Assembly: GCF_017654505.1 (NCBI RefSeq)
Contig: NC_054547.1
Coordinates: 26,991,475 to 27,055,474, forward strand
Direction of reading: 5' to 3'
Length of the DNA stretch: 64,000 nucleotides
Origin: Polyodon spathula
Lineage: Eukaryota > Chordata > Actinopteri > Acipenseriformes > Polyodontidae
Shown: one piece after another, positions 11,800-24,825 of the stretch
How positions within the stretch are numbered: position 1 is the first letter of the stretch
Layout: each line of letters opens with the position of its first letter
Made by a program: the position numbers and the translations under genes
The notes under the pieces: generated by a model
The model's input: only the letters and a program-made list of their open reading frames with translations
Databases searched by the model: none
What the model was told of the DNA's origin: nothing

Positions 11800-13859
11800 T
11801 TAAGACCACATTTTAGGTGTGTATCAAATTTTGTATTAGACTAATGGTTTTATTGTTTATTTTTCAACTTGTTTGTGTGTGTGTGAAACACTTCATCTTT
11901 GTGATGAAAAACGCTATAAAAATGTAATATATCCTATATAAACTTTGTATGCTGCCTCTGCAGATTACCTCTATCATTCATTATTATTAAAAAATAATGA
12001 AAAACATATTAGAATCAAATAGTGCCTTCAACAGGACACTATTACTATAACAAAATCTGAATAGGTTACAATTGCAGTGCAGGTGTTAAAATGGTAAGGG
12101 TAGTTCTGTCTAAAACCCTATTCACACTACCTAAATAATGATTAGTTAACAAACACTGAAATTACAAGATTGCCATTCGCTCATTCACATTTAATTAATC
12201 AAATCATAATGATCATTTTTTATTTAGGTAGCCTGAATACAAAATCAGTTTCAATGTAGGCCTAACAATTCTGGTCTGGCAAATGCAATTCAATGACAGA
12301 TAATTATCGCACTAATTAACTAATTGTGTTTCCTTTGAATTATTTACTGCTTTATACGCTATAAACCCAGTTTTCAGAAGTTGGTTACCTAATTTTATTG
12401 TAAACTAACATCAGAAATGTACTTTCATTTGCACACCTTGTTCTTTGCACCTTCTTCCAGACACCTTTTGCTTACTGTATTTGCATGCATTATTAAGGTA
12501 TGGAAACGCTTTATAAGGAAATACAGTAAAAACATGGTAGTAGTACAGAGGCATGGTTTGATTGCTGATGTGGGAGATAACTGAGATTTTACTAAGACTT
12601 TGACTGACAAGTTCTCCCAATTCTACCATAAGAGGTTATTTTCAATATGTCTTCTTAGAAAAGCCTAAGATCCTTCTTAATACAGCACATGTCAAAAAAG
12701 TGTACATGCTAGCTGTTTTGCACAGGAGACTTTCTCTAGTCAGCAGATTTCATGAAATGATTTGTATTGACGAGGGATGCAGGAGTCCCCAAAGTTTAAA
12801 CGTTCCTTTTGTAGAATCAAGTATTATGGCACACATTATGTTTCCCAGAACCTGTGCCAGCTTTCAAAAGGGGCATATATATGTACAATTCCTTGATCAG
12901 ATTAAAGGCATCAATACTGTGCTATCATATGATTTATAGCTGGTCCTCATCTTGTTTAATCATCACATTTTCTGCCAAAGCTGAGGATAATTGAATATGC
13001 CTAATCTTGTTTTTGTTGTTATGCAGGGTGGCTATATAATCACGAATAGCACTGAAGATATGGAAAAAATCAAGCTAAAAGATGCCATCTCTTTTGGTGC
13101 ATGCAAATTTAGTGTTCAAGCTATAGTCGCAGCTCAGGCTCACAATTCTGCTGTGTGCACCTCCTGACTTGTCATTCAGTCCTTCTCATCCAGTCTCTCT
13201 CAAGCAGTCACATGTGCTGAATTGTGTGGTGTTTGTTGTGAAGTGGGCTTCAATGCCTGAGTTGAGATGTTTGTTGCATTCGACGTGCTGTTAACTTTCA
13301 GTAAAACAGTATAGATGGAAATGGTAAGAAAAGTAACATTTCTAGAGATGGTTTTTCCCTTTTTAAATGTACTTCTATTTGTGTAAACTGTGTTTTATAT
13401 ATTTTATTGTAATCGTATGCACTTGCAAGTGTATACAGCAGGTATGTTTCAAAATGGTAAATTTCTATTAAACTAAAAAAGCAAGTCACATTTTTGTACA
13501 TTTTCTTCAAAACATATTTAGCTTTCTGGTTAGTTTTCAGGTTTACTGTTCAGTATTCAAATATATTTTGTCTTTGTCTTTAATTGTGTTGTTTCCTTTG
13601 CGTATAGCAAGCCATCTGATACAAACTGCCTGGTACAAGGATATGTCTCATGAGTTTATCTGTTTCATTATTATTAGGGACTTTATAATACTAGTTTAAT
13701 ATTAGTTATACTTTATAACACAAAAACACTTCCATGTGTCAAGTACTTAACCTTTTTAGACAGACACTTTTTTTTGTTGCAAAAAATGTATCCCACTTTG
13801 TTCTTCTTTGTTCCATTAACTGGGAATGTTTATAGTTTATGACTCAACAAAGTCCTTTA
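11800..13859. other. No gene seen apart from one small hairpin element
   Basis: A 46-codon open stretch after an acceptor-like signal near 13025 was considered as an exon and not accepted. A palindromic element at 12119-12239 is listed separately. Confidence 0.4.
12119..12239. mobile_element. Small foldback (MITE-like) element
   Basis: The ends TATTCACACTACCTAAATAA and (inverted) GGTAGCCTGAATA are complementary over about 20-25 bases, enclosing about 75 bp of AT-rich DNA with further partial self-complementarity. It is non-coding. The superfamily is unknown. Confidence 0.45.
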
Positions 13860-14395
13860 ATTGTATGAGTGAAATAAAGAAAGGCCATTGAGTTTTGCAC
13901 CCAAATAGTTAATTGGTGGCAGTGGTGAGATAGCGCCCCCTAGCAACCCAGGGGGCAAATTGCACCAAAAAAATAAATACATTAAATACTGTCATGCCGA
14001 GATTCACTGGAGAGGACCCCCTAGTGCAGTCTTTGCATATGCTGCTGAGAAGAACACTGTGCACATGGGGTTACAATCCCAGACCTGCAAAATTCCATGT
14101 GAAGCATGTGGCTGGGCTCTAATTGATTAACTGATGATCAATCAGATCCAGCTACATGGTATAAAGGAGAAGCCAATCTGTGTTCTGGGGCTCAGTTAGC
14201 TTAGAAAAAGGTCTGGCTGCTGACTCTGCAGAGAGCTTAGCTTGGGTGCTATATTACTTTATTTTGGATATTTTCTTTAAATATTTTGTTTCTTTGTATT
14301 TCTTAATAAAATTGTGCAGCAAGCAATGAACTGCAATCCTCTGCCTCTACGTCTTTTATTTCTGCTGCTAGCTGACAGTGACCTCAAGGCTACCC
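13860..14395 (+). mobile_element. LTR-retrotransposon-like sequence
   Basis: Three LTR-like signals occur in order: TTGGTGGCAGTGGTGAGAT near 13911, resembling the sequence just inside fish Gypsy LTRs; a TATA box (GGTATAAAGGAG) near 14158; and a polyadenylation word (AATAAA) near 14305. TGTCA at 13990 and TGACA ending at 14377 could be LTR termini, but the flanking bases do not match as a target duplication. There is no pol-like coding sequence nearby. Confidence 0.3.
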
Positions 14396-14595
14396 GACCA
14401 CTGTAGGCAAATTGATTTTGACTTTATGTGGAATTTGCAAATAAATGCTATCTTGTAAAAGTTATAAAAGGGAACGGGTCAATGAACAGAACATGATTAT
14501 ATTAGGCTTCCAGACTAATGCTACACTCTGGTGCGATAAAATATTTTTTATTTTTGATTTTACAATATATTAAATATCCTGACGACGAAATATAT

Positions 14596-14597
<2 letters not shown>

Positions 14598-14681
<84 letters not shown>

Positions 14682-14832
14682 CCGAAATCTAGGCTTTATA
14701 GTAATTCAAGATGACTTTTTGTACTAAAAACATAATAATTTTGACAAAATTACTTACTGTTTTTACATAGAAAAATTGTAAGTTTTTTATTATAAATTAA
14801 ATTAATTGTATTTTCGTAAATTTGAAGCTGAC

Positions 14833-14882
<50 letters not shown>

Positions 14883-14913
14883 CTCTAGAGATATATAATA
14901 TTCACCTTGTGTG

Positions 14914-15001
<88 letters not shown>

Positions 15002-15003
15002 AT
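14598..15003. repeat. Compound microsatellite cluster (AT, GA, GT, AT)
   Basis: In order: (AT)n at about 14598-14638, GATA and (GA)n at 14639-14680, (GT)n at 14836-14880, (GT)n at about 14909-14935, then (TA)n to about 15003. The unique segment between 14681 and 14835 has no feature. Confidence 0.9.
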
Positions 15004-15916
15004 AAATACTTATAAATGTTCTTTGGTTGATTCTAAAATCCAGAAATAAAGAACTTTACTTGTTATTGGGTCATCTTAAATCTCTTTTAAAAAAACAAAG
15101 AAACTCGTGTTGAAGTACTGCATTTATATGTTGGGTAATTCATACTATGGGAACAAATTCTAAAGGTTTATCTGATGTGCAATGTTGTCTAATACTCTTG
15201 CTGTCTAAAATGGAAAAGTGTTGTTGTTAGTAAACATCTTTGCCCTAAAAAATAATGAACAAAACTAACAGCACTGGAGACTGGAGTATTCCCCTGACAT
15301 CTCTAACATTGTTACTGCTTGCTGGTGCTGATCCTGTGTAGCAGGTTTGACCCACAGCTGGCTTGAAAATCAAAATCAAATCTGTATATAAATCAGAATT
15401 TGCACTTCATAGAAAATAATCCTTTGATGCTTGTCTAGCAAGTCACTTAAGGCTTGGCTAGGCACTTGGTCTTAACATTGGTGCAATGGGGAAAATGCAT
15501 GCATTTGAGCTGTGGTTTAAAGCTCCTTGAATCACGCAGGTGTTTTTTTCTGTATAAATGTCAGCTGGAAGAGGACTAGCTGGAAAACACATCTGTGTTA
15601 TAATTTATTGATGGACGACATCTTCAAATCTCCATAGAATTAATGTTCAAGCCTGGTTGCCTAGCCCAGTTTAAAGTGTCAGACAAGTAGAGAAACACAA
15701 GCTTCAAAATGATTATTTTCCATGAAAGGGCATTATCATTCAACCATCGACATAAATATTTAGGGCATGATTTGTCAAGGTTATTTACACCAAAATACAA
15801 TTTGCAGATTTTTTTACAATCTGTTATTATTAATTAATTAGTACGGTAATAAAACAAAGAAATTAGAGCAGATTGTATTTTGATGGCCTGATAAATTGGG
15901 TCTTTTTCGTAATGTA

Positions 15917-15923
15917 TATATAT

Positions 15924-15957
<34 letters not shown>

Positions 15958-15963
15958 ATATAG

Positions 15964-15997
<34 letters not shown>

Positions 15998-15998
15998 A
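15917..15998. repeat. AT microsatellite
   Basis: Imperfect TA repeats with occasional AA and GATA interruptions. Flanks to 16787 hold nothing recognisable. Confidence 0.85.
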
Positions 15999-16787
15999 TG
16001 CAGGCAACCAGCCAAAAAAGTACTTTATTGACAAATGGTTCTTCTTTTAAATAAGATAGAAATTGTTTTAATATATGTATCCGCTTTTCCAGGAATTGGT
16101 TGTTTGATTGCAATTTACTTGTACTGTTTTTGGAAAAGATCTTTATTGCCTGTCTAGACATGTGTATTGCAGCTCAGTCCTGTGCTCTAAAAACACATTG
16201 GCACATTCAGTCACATAATAACCCGCTTCTCCAGAACTACCAGTAAAATATATTACATTTTAAACATTTTAACGCATTAAAGTCTAGCAATGGCTGGTTA
16301 CTTCAGTCCACTAAAACCTTTTTAATCTAGCGGCGTGAGAAAAGCTCCTCGGCTTGAAAGTCTAAATTGGATACTAATCTGTAAATGATCTACTTACTGT
16401 GTTGTAATTTCTTTAGAGAGAGCTGGTATTTTTGAGAAAATGCTGGCCTTTCTCGGAAATCTAACTTTTAATAGGTTTTAGGTACTAGTGCAGTAGAAAT
16501 ATATTGATTAGTAAAAGCTGAACAAAAATCCATTCCTGAGTCTTAATTTAGGCTTACTGGAATGTTTGCTGGTACTATGCATCACTTACAGATCTAGGAT
16601 TCACAGACTATAAGAGCACTATAGTGGAAATGTGCCTGTCAGGCTAAACTTAAAAACATAATATCTAGAAGCAGTAACCATTTTAAATGTGCGACAGTAA
16701 CACTGTTGAGACACAAGTGCCAATTTAGTTCAATTACCAATGGATAGGATACCAAACCATTTTGGAGATCTTCATTAAAGTTTGTGT

Positions 16788-16857
16788 TATTATTATTATT
16801 ATTTTTATTATTATGTTGTTATTATTATTATTATTAATATTATTATTATTATTATTA
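16788..16857. repeat. ATT trinucleotide microsatellite
   Basis: TTA/ATT units with a few interruptions. Confidence 0.9.
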
Positions 16858-17109
16858 GTTAAAACCAAATGATTTGAAAACTAAGGTATTTACAAGAAAA
16901 AAGAAATACTTGTGGATTTTTTTTTTTCCAGTAAAGGGACACTGCATGTAGCATATTATATGACAAACCTATTTAATGTAGGTATTTAGAAATATGACAA
17001 AATAATGATATGTTGCATGTGTTCTCTTTAGACTCAGCCCCATTAGTTTAACAAGGATTTAAGGGCATATTACTCAGGCAATGTAAAAGCCACGTATGTG
17101 TTTCAGGAC

Positions 17110-17476
17110 TAAAAAATACAATGACCCCTGTGCCTTTGGCCAGTTCAGTTCTGTTGCCAATTCAACACTTGTCTTCTTTCTATTCCTTAAGGATATTACC
17201 TTCAAGTATTGCTCATCCTTGTTAGACAGCTTTTTGGGTCTTCCAGTCCTGGGTTTGTCAATTACAGATTATGTTTCTTTGTCCTTGTTGATTATGTTTC
17301 GGACACCACAACTTGAAAATCGAGTGATGCAAGCAATTTCACTCAATGTTTTTCCTTCTTTATGCAAGTCAAGGTTGTTATAATAGTAGAAAGCACTAGT
17401 GGAGGTTTTTTTTTGTAAATTGTTGATGCATCAGAGTAGAAAAATGCAACACGTCTAAGTTTTTTGCACAGCAGTG
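17110..17476 (-). mobile_element. Tc1/mariner remnant: terminal repeat plus transposase N-terminus
   Basis: On the minus strand the tip reads CACTGCTGTGCAAAAAACTT from 17476, the terminus typical of one vertebrate Tc1-like family. It is followed by degraded transposase text with the N-terminal helix-turn-helix region: HKEGKTLSEIA, then PRTGRPKKLSNKDEQYL and ISLRNRKKTSVELA. Stops and frameshifts interrupt it and the match ends near 17130, so the catalytic domain is missing. The outer tip abuts a large TA microsatellite. Confidence 0.65.
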
Positions 17477-17477
17477 T

Positions 17478-17556
17478 GTGTGTATATATATATAATAATA
17501 TAATATATATATATATATATATATAGATAGATATATATATATATTTATATATATGT

Positions 17557-17589
<33 letters not shown>

Positions 17590-17623
17590 TACTATATAAA
17601 CATTATATATATGTATATATATA

Positions 17624-17663
<40 letters not shown>

Positions 17664-17725
17664 TATATATATATATGATATATATATATATGGTTTATAG
17701 CTATATATATATAATATATATACCA
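17478..17725. repeat. AT/GT microsatellite, about 250 bp
   Basis: It starts with GTGTGTGT, then runs as imperfect TA with TATATG and TATAGA variants. It begins where the Tc1 remnant ends. Confidence 0.9.
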
Positions 17726-18063
17726 ATATGGTTTATAAACATAATAAAGCGTTTATTTAATTTGCAGTTGTTCGCATTGCAGATGCACTTGCATGCTTGC
17801 CAACACACAAATATCGATGCATACAAATTCAACAGAATGTATTTATTCCTAATTGGAGTATAATTGTTTTGAAGCTAGCCAGGTTTCTTAGATCAATATC
17901 ACTGTTTATGGTCCAGAACTGACCGAGAGATGCATCTGTTTTAATATTTTAATCTATCTAACCTTAGAAAATACTCAGCACAACTCTGTTTGTTTTTAAG
18001 CTGTAAGATCCAAACTCACAGAGAAATGAGGGAAGAGCAATCCTTAGGAGTTGTAACCGAGAG

Positions 18064-18100
<37 letters not shown>

Positions 18101-18122
18101 TATTATTATTATTATTATTATT
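18064..18122. repeat. ATT trinucleotide microsatellite
   Basis: Near-perfect ATT units. A shorter AAAT tetranucleotide run lies at about 18262-18285. Confidence 0.9.
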
Positions 18123-18289
18123 CTTAATATCAATAATTTCAAAAGTCAGATAGTCAATATGTTTAGCTCAGTGACCAAGGTCCAACCAAATTCACAACCA
18201 AATTCATTTTTTCACTATAAGGTGACCTTAACAAACTAATCATATGTTCATTTAATGCAAAAAATAAATAAATAAATAAATACAATTAT

Positions 18290-21200
18290 TATTTAAATAA
18301 CTATCATAACTCATTTTCAATGGAAAACTGTTACAACATTTTTTTCACCATATTTTTCGCCGCTGATTATTACCAGGACCTTTTCCAAATTGCCTCACAC
18401 TTCAGTGGGCTCAAATTAAAAGCAATATGTGCTGAGATCCTACCTTTGGTGACCCTTACCAGCTGGATTTGAGTAATTGTTGCCATTCATAATCCCATCC
18501 CAATGAATAGCCCTGCTGCATCTCTGTGACTGGTCAACCAGCAATTAACTGGAGCACCTTCACGACATCTTCAGCAATGGAGCCACACATGTAAATAGTA
18601 ATACAAGTGTGCTGATCCATGCATGTGTGGTGTAATTAACATATACTGTATGCTGTACATATACAGGGTCTGGATAATACAGGGAGGCAACACCTGCAAT
18701 ATGTTACACTTTGAGCCTGATTTTCCAAACTTGGTAGATTACTCAGAGTAGGGGGTTAGGAACCACTTTGAAATTTGTGTATGGTCCTTAACTTGTAAGT
18801 TTCCATTGAAAGTAGTGTAACTTTACAATTTAGTAGTGGAATTTACAGCTGAGGATAGACCTACTACTTTAGCATCCTAATTGATATTCATTTGAGGACA
18901 GACAAAGCACTTTCATGAGGTTGAGTAAATGCAGTATCTGAAGTTTTTCAGAATAAACCAAGTCAAGCTTTTAGAGAGCCTACCCTAACCAAATTAATTC
19001 ATAAAAATGATTCATGGTATTTTTATTTTATTTTATGTTTTTTTTTGTCATTGTTTTAACTGCTACAAAACCACATTAAACATTGTCATCTGCAATAATA
19101 TGGACTGGGCTGTCTTGTATATGAGTTGGACTGTCTTTTCCATCGTATGACTGACTAATATGTTATTGAAATGGGGTCTCCGACATGTGTTCTTTAACAT
19201 ATAAAGGCTGCATCTCATCTGTTGCTAATCAATTTAATTCACAATGAGAAAGACGACCGATGTATCAGTCTTTGATTGTGAACTGGTAGTAGGTTGACAG
19301 GCATTCAGTTGACATGTCCATGCCTCCAGTCTCTTTGTCGTAACTCTTTGGGCCATTCTGGAGAACAGATTTCACCCACACAACTGGATTTATTAGAGAT
19401 GATAACTGTTGAGGAATGGTCCCTCTTCAACAATTTAAACATCTTATAGACTTGAAGAATCAGTTCCACCCACACCCCCAGAATTAGTGCTGTCAGGGCT
19501 TCCCTTGGTTGCTCTACACCCCATTGACAGTGGTATGGCAGGTGTTTCTAAAGTTTGTCTACCCCTCTGAAGGTAAAAATGTTAAAATAGAGAGCCAGAC
19601 TGTAAGGTAAGTGTCAGTTTCTGGGATAATAATATTGCAAGGAATCATATTAATTAACACAGAGACAAACAAAAGTGAGTTTATACAAACACAAATGAAT
19701 TAATGAGAACATTTGCAAAGCCTAATTATAAAGTCGAAAACTGATATAGCCAGATAGAAATGATTACAGGATGCCTAAAGGCTATTATCTTGTTGAATAT
19801 TAAGCAATGACTTTTTTCTTCAGGGGGCTTCTACCACCCAGTTTCTGAGTGCTGTACTGGATTCTGCAGTGACGATCACTGGGAAGAAACAAGTTGGTTA
19901 AAACTAAATAACAAGATGCAAGTAAGCAAAGGAATAATATACTAGTTTAAGAAATGTACTATATTCATTATTCATTTCATGTTTAAATAAAATGTTTAAT
20001 CTAATATTCTGTTAGCTCATTGCATTATGTGTGTGCAATCTGATACCTGTGCCCTGTACCATTCCGAATTCAGGATATTCCTTTCTATATATGCATCTGC
20101 AATACATACTATACAACAAATACAAAGGGTAACTAACATTACACAATTCCTCCTTAAAATGCAAATTAATCGGACCCAAACCAAACAAAATCCAATACCC
20201 TGAACTCAAGACAAGCCCAGTTCTATATGCACAGCTATAAAATACAAATTGTTAGCTTGTAAAAAGTAAGGGGTTACATTTCTTATTACATATTGGATAT
20301 TGATTATGGAACCACATAGGAACACTGCTAATTATTTAATATACACTTTTCCCATCTATAGCCTAAAGGAACAGAAATCTTTAGTAGTGTTTTTTGGAAA
20401 CCACTGGGCACAAACGTTGTTTTGGGGTTCCTGGACAATAGTGTAATCCCAGACTCAAACCTGTAACCTAGAAACAAAGAGAGACGCCAATACTTGGTGG
20501 AACTGGGCCAACAACATTCAATTTAAAAATATTTCTTCCCTAACAATATGTGTTGTGTATTCTCTTTTGATTTGCTCTTTCCTTTTGACCAGCGATGACA
20601 GATTTGTTGTGCAATGTATTCTTACATCAGTAGACAGAGCTGATGGATTGCCTATTTCTAAAGTGAATCCATTCCCTTACGCTGCGGCTTTAGTGTCGTC
20701 TTCAGTTCGATACAGAGCAATTTTTTTTTATATTAGTTTGTTTTGATGAGAAATCAGTGTTGGAGCTCAGCGTAGCAGGTATCTTTGTTTCACTGCTTGT
20801 TCTCCCAGGGTGAGGTCTCTGATAGCCCTGCAGCCCTGAGATGGAAATCATTGTGAAAACATCACATTAAATTACACACAGCCTGGTCACACAGAGGAAT
20901 CAATCTGGGACTAGAGCTACACATTACTGTCACTTCACCCTGTTGAAGATGAAAAATCAATGCTAGGTCATGGCTGAGTTCTCTGTCTTGTCACGAACTG
21001 GCCTCCAAACTATGTATACACCCTAAAACAAAGGGGAAGACAAACACATATTCTAGAAGTATTTTAGGTTTCTTTCAAGACTACCAGAAAATGTGTGTAG
21101 CTCCATATGTTATTTTAATTACTATTTATATAACAAGTAGTTGTGCTGTCAAACACTTTTAAATACCTCCAATATTTTGATTCAAACACAGGCTCCCATG

Positions 21201-22322
21201 AGAAAGATATGTACAACATATTGAAATGTTGGGCAGCTGGCTCCTTGAGCTAATATTTCCCTTACCATTGTATGGCCTTTGCAATCATTCAGAGTGGGTC
21301 TGTTGGTAGAATTCTGAATTATTATTTTCTTTGTATCTGCCTTTAGTTTTGAACGTTCATTGAGCTTGTCTGAAAAATCCTAAATGCTGGAACTTAACAT
21401 ATTCCATTTAAATCATGTGACAATATGACCTTTTAATTCGGCAAGCACCACCCTCTCGTAATATAATGTACTGTACATAGACAGAGAGAGAAGCATGGGC
21501 TGGCAGAGAAGAAAAGTAACATTGTGACAGGTTGGAATGGAACGAGGAAGGTTGTTCAGTCCTGGCACTTAGTATTCTCCAGACAACATTAAAACAGCTG
21601 AAAGTCAGGTAAAGGCAGATTTAGAGAATAATTATAATATCTCAATCCAAACCACTCAGTATGACTGCAAACCTGATAAAATGCCATAAAAAAAAAAAAT
21701 AATAATAATAAAATTACGTTTAAAGGTACTTACTCTTTAAGTACATATAACATTTATGGTTGATTGATGGATAATTACCATCACATTGTTTTCAGTATTT
21801 GTTCAGATTTTAATATTTTCAAATTTTTATTCTCGGTTAAAATATCTTGATGCATATAATATCAACTAAAATGACCAAACTACTCTATAACACAATACAA
21901 AAAATACAAATACTGTTTTTGTACTGCATTGCTTATATTATTCTGTGGTAGTATTTTATTTTGAAATCAATAAGAATTTGGAAGACAAGCATTTCAATTA
22001 AAACAATGACATTTGTGGACACTATGGTCTTGTCTCACACCTCCTAATTGGTCTTTAACAGAAGATTAATAAAATTGATCATCTAACTTTCTTTATTGCT
22101 TTGCCAGTGTATGTTGGTTTTGTGTTGGGGTGTAATATTACCTGTGCTGATTGTTGTTTCATTGTCCATTAGCAGGTTTGAATGGTGATCTTTTAGGCCA
22201 TGTCCACCTGTGTCCTGTTGGTGTCTCTTTGTTCTTTTGAGTGACGAGAATTTTTATCAAGGAAAGAGAAGGCCATCTGGACTGACAAAAAGAACCATAC
22301 AAACGGACACTGTCAAAATTAT
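18290..22322. other. About 4 kb with no gene seen
   Basis: No splice-supported coding text, RNA gene or recognisable transposon on either strand. A short AAT run lies near 21690-21712. Confidence 0.45.
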
Positions 22323-22722
22323 GGGGTGCCATGTGTAAAAAAATATATATAAAGCTTTAAAATTTTAACATGTATTTTTTTCCAGATTAAACTTAAATCT
22401 TCTATTTTTTCTCCAGATTTATAAATGTGAAAATAAATATATATTTTTAAATGTGTACATTCAGATATAATTTATAAATCTAGTTACAAGATTTAACATT
22501 TAGCTAAATATTTAACTGGCCAGCTAAATCTGGAGTTTGTATGCAAATGAGCTCTGCCCACTATGTGCTTTCATGCGATTTGATTGGCTCAATCAAATTG
22601 CGTGAAAGCACAAAGCAGGCAGAGCATATTTGCATACAGACTCCAAATTTACCTGGCCAGTTAAATATTTAGATTTAAGATTAAGTTAAATATTAACACT
22701 TGTTTTTACACATGGCACCCCC
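22323..22722. mobile_element. Long palindromic foldback element, about 400 bp
   Basis: The ends are inverted copies: GGGGTGCCATGTGTAAAAA on the left and TTTTTACACATGGCACCCC on the right. The complementarity resumes through GCCAG/CTGGC words and AAATCTGGAGTTTGTATGCAAA to a central hairpin, ATTTGATTGGCTCAATCAAAT. The whole unit could fold on itself. It has no coding capacity and is read as a non-autonomous DNA transposon. No clear target duplication was found. Confidence 0.65.
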
Positions 22723-23117
22723 TACAAAATACCACCTCTGATTATAAATGAATAATATTTGCTGGATTTAGATTTTACTGTTAGTGTTTTAGCACAATAA
22801 AGACACAAACATTTAATAGGGATTCATGGTTTCTGCAGCTGCTGAAAATTCCAGCAACATCTAGTTGGGAACAGATATCTTCCAGTCCAGCAGGTTTATA
22901 AAATCACAAACAAGGCTTACAGCAAATGTATTACCTTAGAAGTGCAAACAACAAACATTTGACTTTAGAACTCTACAGTAATGGGATTTTAATTGACCTA
23001 TTTTTTTCCTGGACCAGCTTAACTAGCTCATTAACCAGCACCAAATCTCCTGACCGAGGATTACCATCTGAAAACCAGCAAACCGCCAGTATTCACCACT
23101 GCTGTCATTTCCATCAG

Positions 23118-23179
23118 GGAATAAGAGGAGGGAGTGTAACTGCTTTATGGAATAAGAGGAGGGAGTGTAACTGCTTTAT
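23118..23179. repeat. Perfect 31 bp tandem duplication
   Basis: The 31-mer beginning GGAATAAGAGGAGGGAGTG occurs twice head to tail with no difference, followed by GGAATCG. It looks recent. Confidence 0.95.
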
Positions 23180-23699
23180 GGAATCGTACTACGGTACTTC
23201 ATGGAACTGTAGCCACAGAACAACAGTTAAGTAGGTAAGAGCTGGCTATGGTATTATTTATTTTTCTCAGAGCTCATAAGTCAGAGCGTGATTTTATAGT
23301 GTATGCAATTGTCATAACCATTGGCGATGATGACTTCATATTGTGCCATCAGATGGCTGCCATATTCTGGTCTCATTAAGACTAAGGGCCTCATTCACAA
23401 AAGGTTATTATGATTTAGTGTGCACCTCACCCCAGAATAATGTATGTGCTATGTCAACTCCAATTCATCAACGTGGATAAAGTGAGCATGAAAGCATCTA
23501 ATGAATATGAGTAATGCATGGTAATACATTTAAATCATGTGGAAAGATGGCACTAATTAGAATAATGATATTCACACGGCATTCACTAAACCATGTTAAC
23601 TATAAAGTACCCCTTAAACCACGACTGAATGGGGAGAAGGCTTTATGAGCTCAGGTCCGTCTCATAAAAGCTGCATGTCAGCAAAGGTGTTCAGTCAAA

Positions 23700-24266
23700 A
23701 CATGGAGGTGCTGCTTGCGAACAGAGAAAGGCAAAGACTTCAAAGGAGAGGAGAAGAGGAACGGAGAATAGCACAAGGAGAGTAAGAGCCACAGTTTATA
23801 ATGTAAGGTTAACCAAGGTATGTCGGAGGAAGAAATAATCACATGATACAGACTGAGTACAAGCGCGATACTATCCTTATAAGAGAATATATCAGACAAC
23901 ATTCAATCTCCCACTGGCAGGAGTCACACTGTTCCTAGTCTAGTGAAATTATTTTGCTCATTACATTATTTAGCCTCTGGATCATTTCAAACAACTGTGG
24001 CTGCATTTGGTGACATATCACAACCAACCTTCTCAAGGTAGCCATATATCACGTTTCCCACAGAGAGGACAGCCTTGCTGGAGCTGAAACGCAATTTCTA
24101 CCAAGTGGCTGGCTTCCCCAATGTGATGAGAGCTATAGACTGTACTCATGTGGCTAGCTCACCACCATGTAAGAAGCAGCATGTCTCCCATAATCGGATG
24201 TATTTCCATTCCATCAATGTGCAGATGGTGTGTGATTTACATATGAGAATTCTTACCGTATTTTGA
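23700..24266 (+). pseudogene. Harbinger DDE transposase, N-terminal and first catalytic region
   Basis: Reading rightward there is an Arg/Glu-rich start (METhionine near 23702, then NRERQRLQRRGEEER), then broken text including FLASGSFQ-like and ISQPTFSR words (about 23945-24050), then an open stretch with FYQVAGFPNVMRAIDCTHV and HNRMYFHSINVQMVCD. GFPN followed by AIDCTHV is the signature block of HARBI1-type nucleases, and the Asp in AIDC is the first catalytic residue. Sequence after about 24266 is not transposase-like, so the remaining catalytic acids are missing. Frameshifts and stops separate the blocks. It is not functional. Confidence 0.7.
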
Positions 24267-24509
24267 ATGTAAGTATATTCTGTTTCCATTGTTCATTTCT
24301 TGCCAATGTTCCTGCCTTTAAAGTTGCAACTAAGCTGTCGGAAGCCATGTACAATTTTTATTTAACACAGTCATCTACTAATAGCAAAATATTTGTAAGC
24401 CTTTTTGCTACAAGGTGTAAAGGATGCTTGTTTTCCTTTGTGTAGCGATTGTTTTATAGCCTAATGTAAAACTTAATTCTGGAATTGTCCATGTTTAAAA
24501 TCGGATGAC

Positions 24510-24510
<1 letters not shown>

Positions 24511-24560
<50 letters not shown>

Positions 24561-24581
24561 TATATTATAATAATAATATAA

Positions 24582-24640
<59 letters not shown>
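24511..24640. repeat. AAT then AT compound microsatellite
   Basis: (AAT)n from about 24511 to 24560, mixed TAA/TA, then (AT)n to about 24637. Confidence 0.95.
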
Positions 24641-24641
<1 letters not shown>

Positions 24642-24825
24642 TATTCTTTAAATATAAAGTAATACCGTTGTGACAAAACAAAAAATGCATGTCTTGAAGA
24701 ATATATTTATTTAACATAATTAGAAGGCAAAATAAAATGTTATTTACATAAATCATAACTACATTTATTAATATTAGGCTAATGGAATGCGAAACCAAGA
24801 AAAGTAAATTAATAATGGCCTAGCT

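Noticed and set aside
13026..13163. Possible exon after TTTGTTGTTATGCAG reading GGYIITNSTEDMEKIK...
   Set aside because: 46 codons with an acceptor-like signal but no recognised domain, no donor before the stop and no partner exon nearby.
14822..15049. Open frames made of Val-Cys or Tyr-Ile repeats (also near 15838, 24473 and 38763)
   Set aside because: They are translations of GT, AT or AAT microsatellites.
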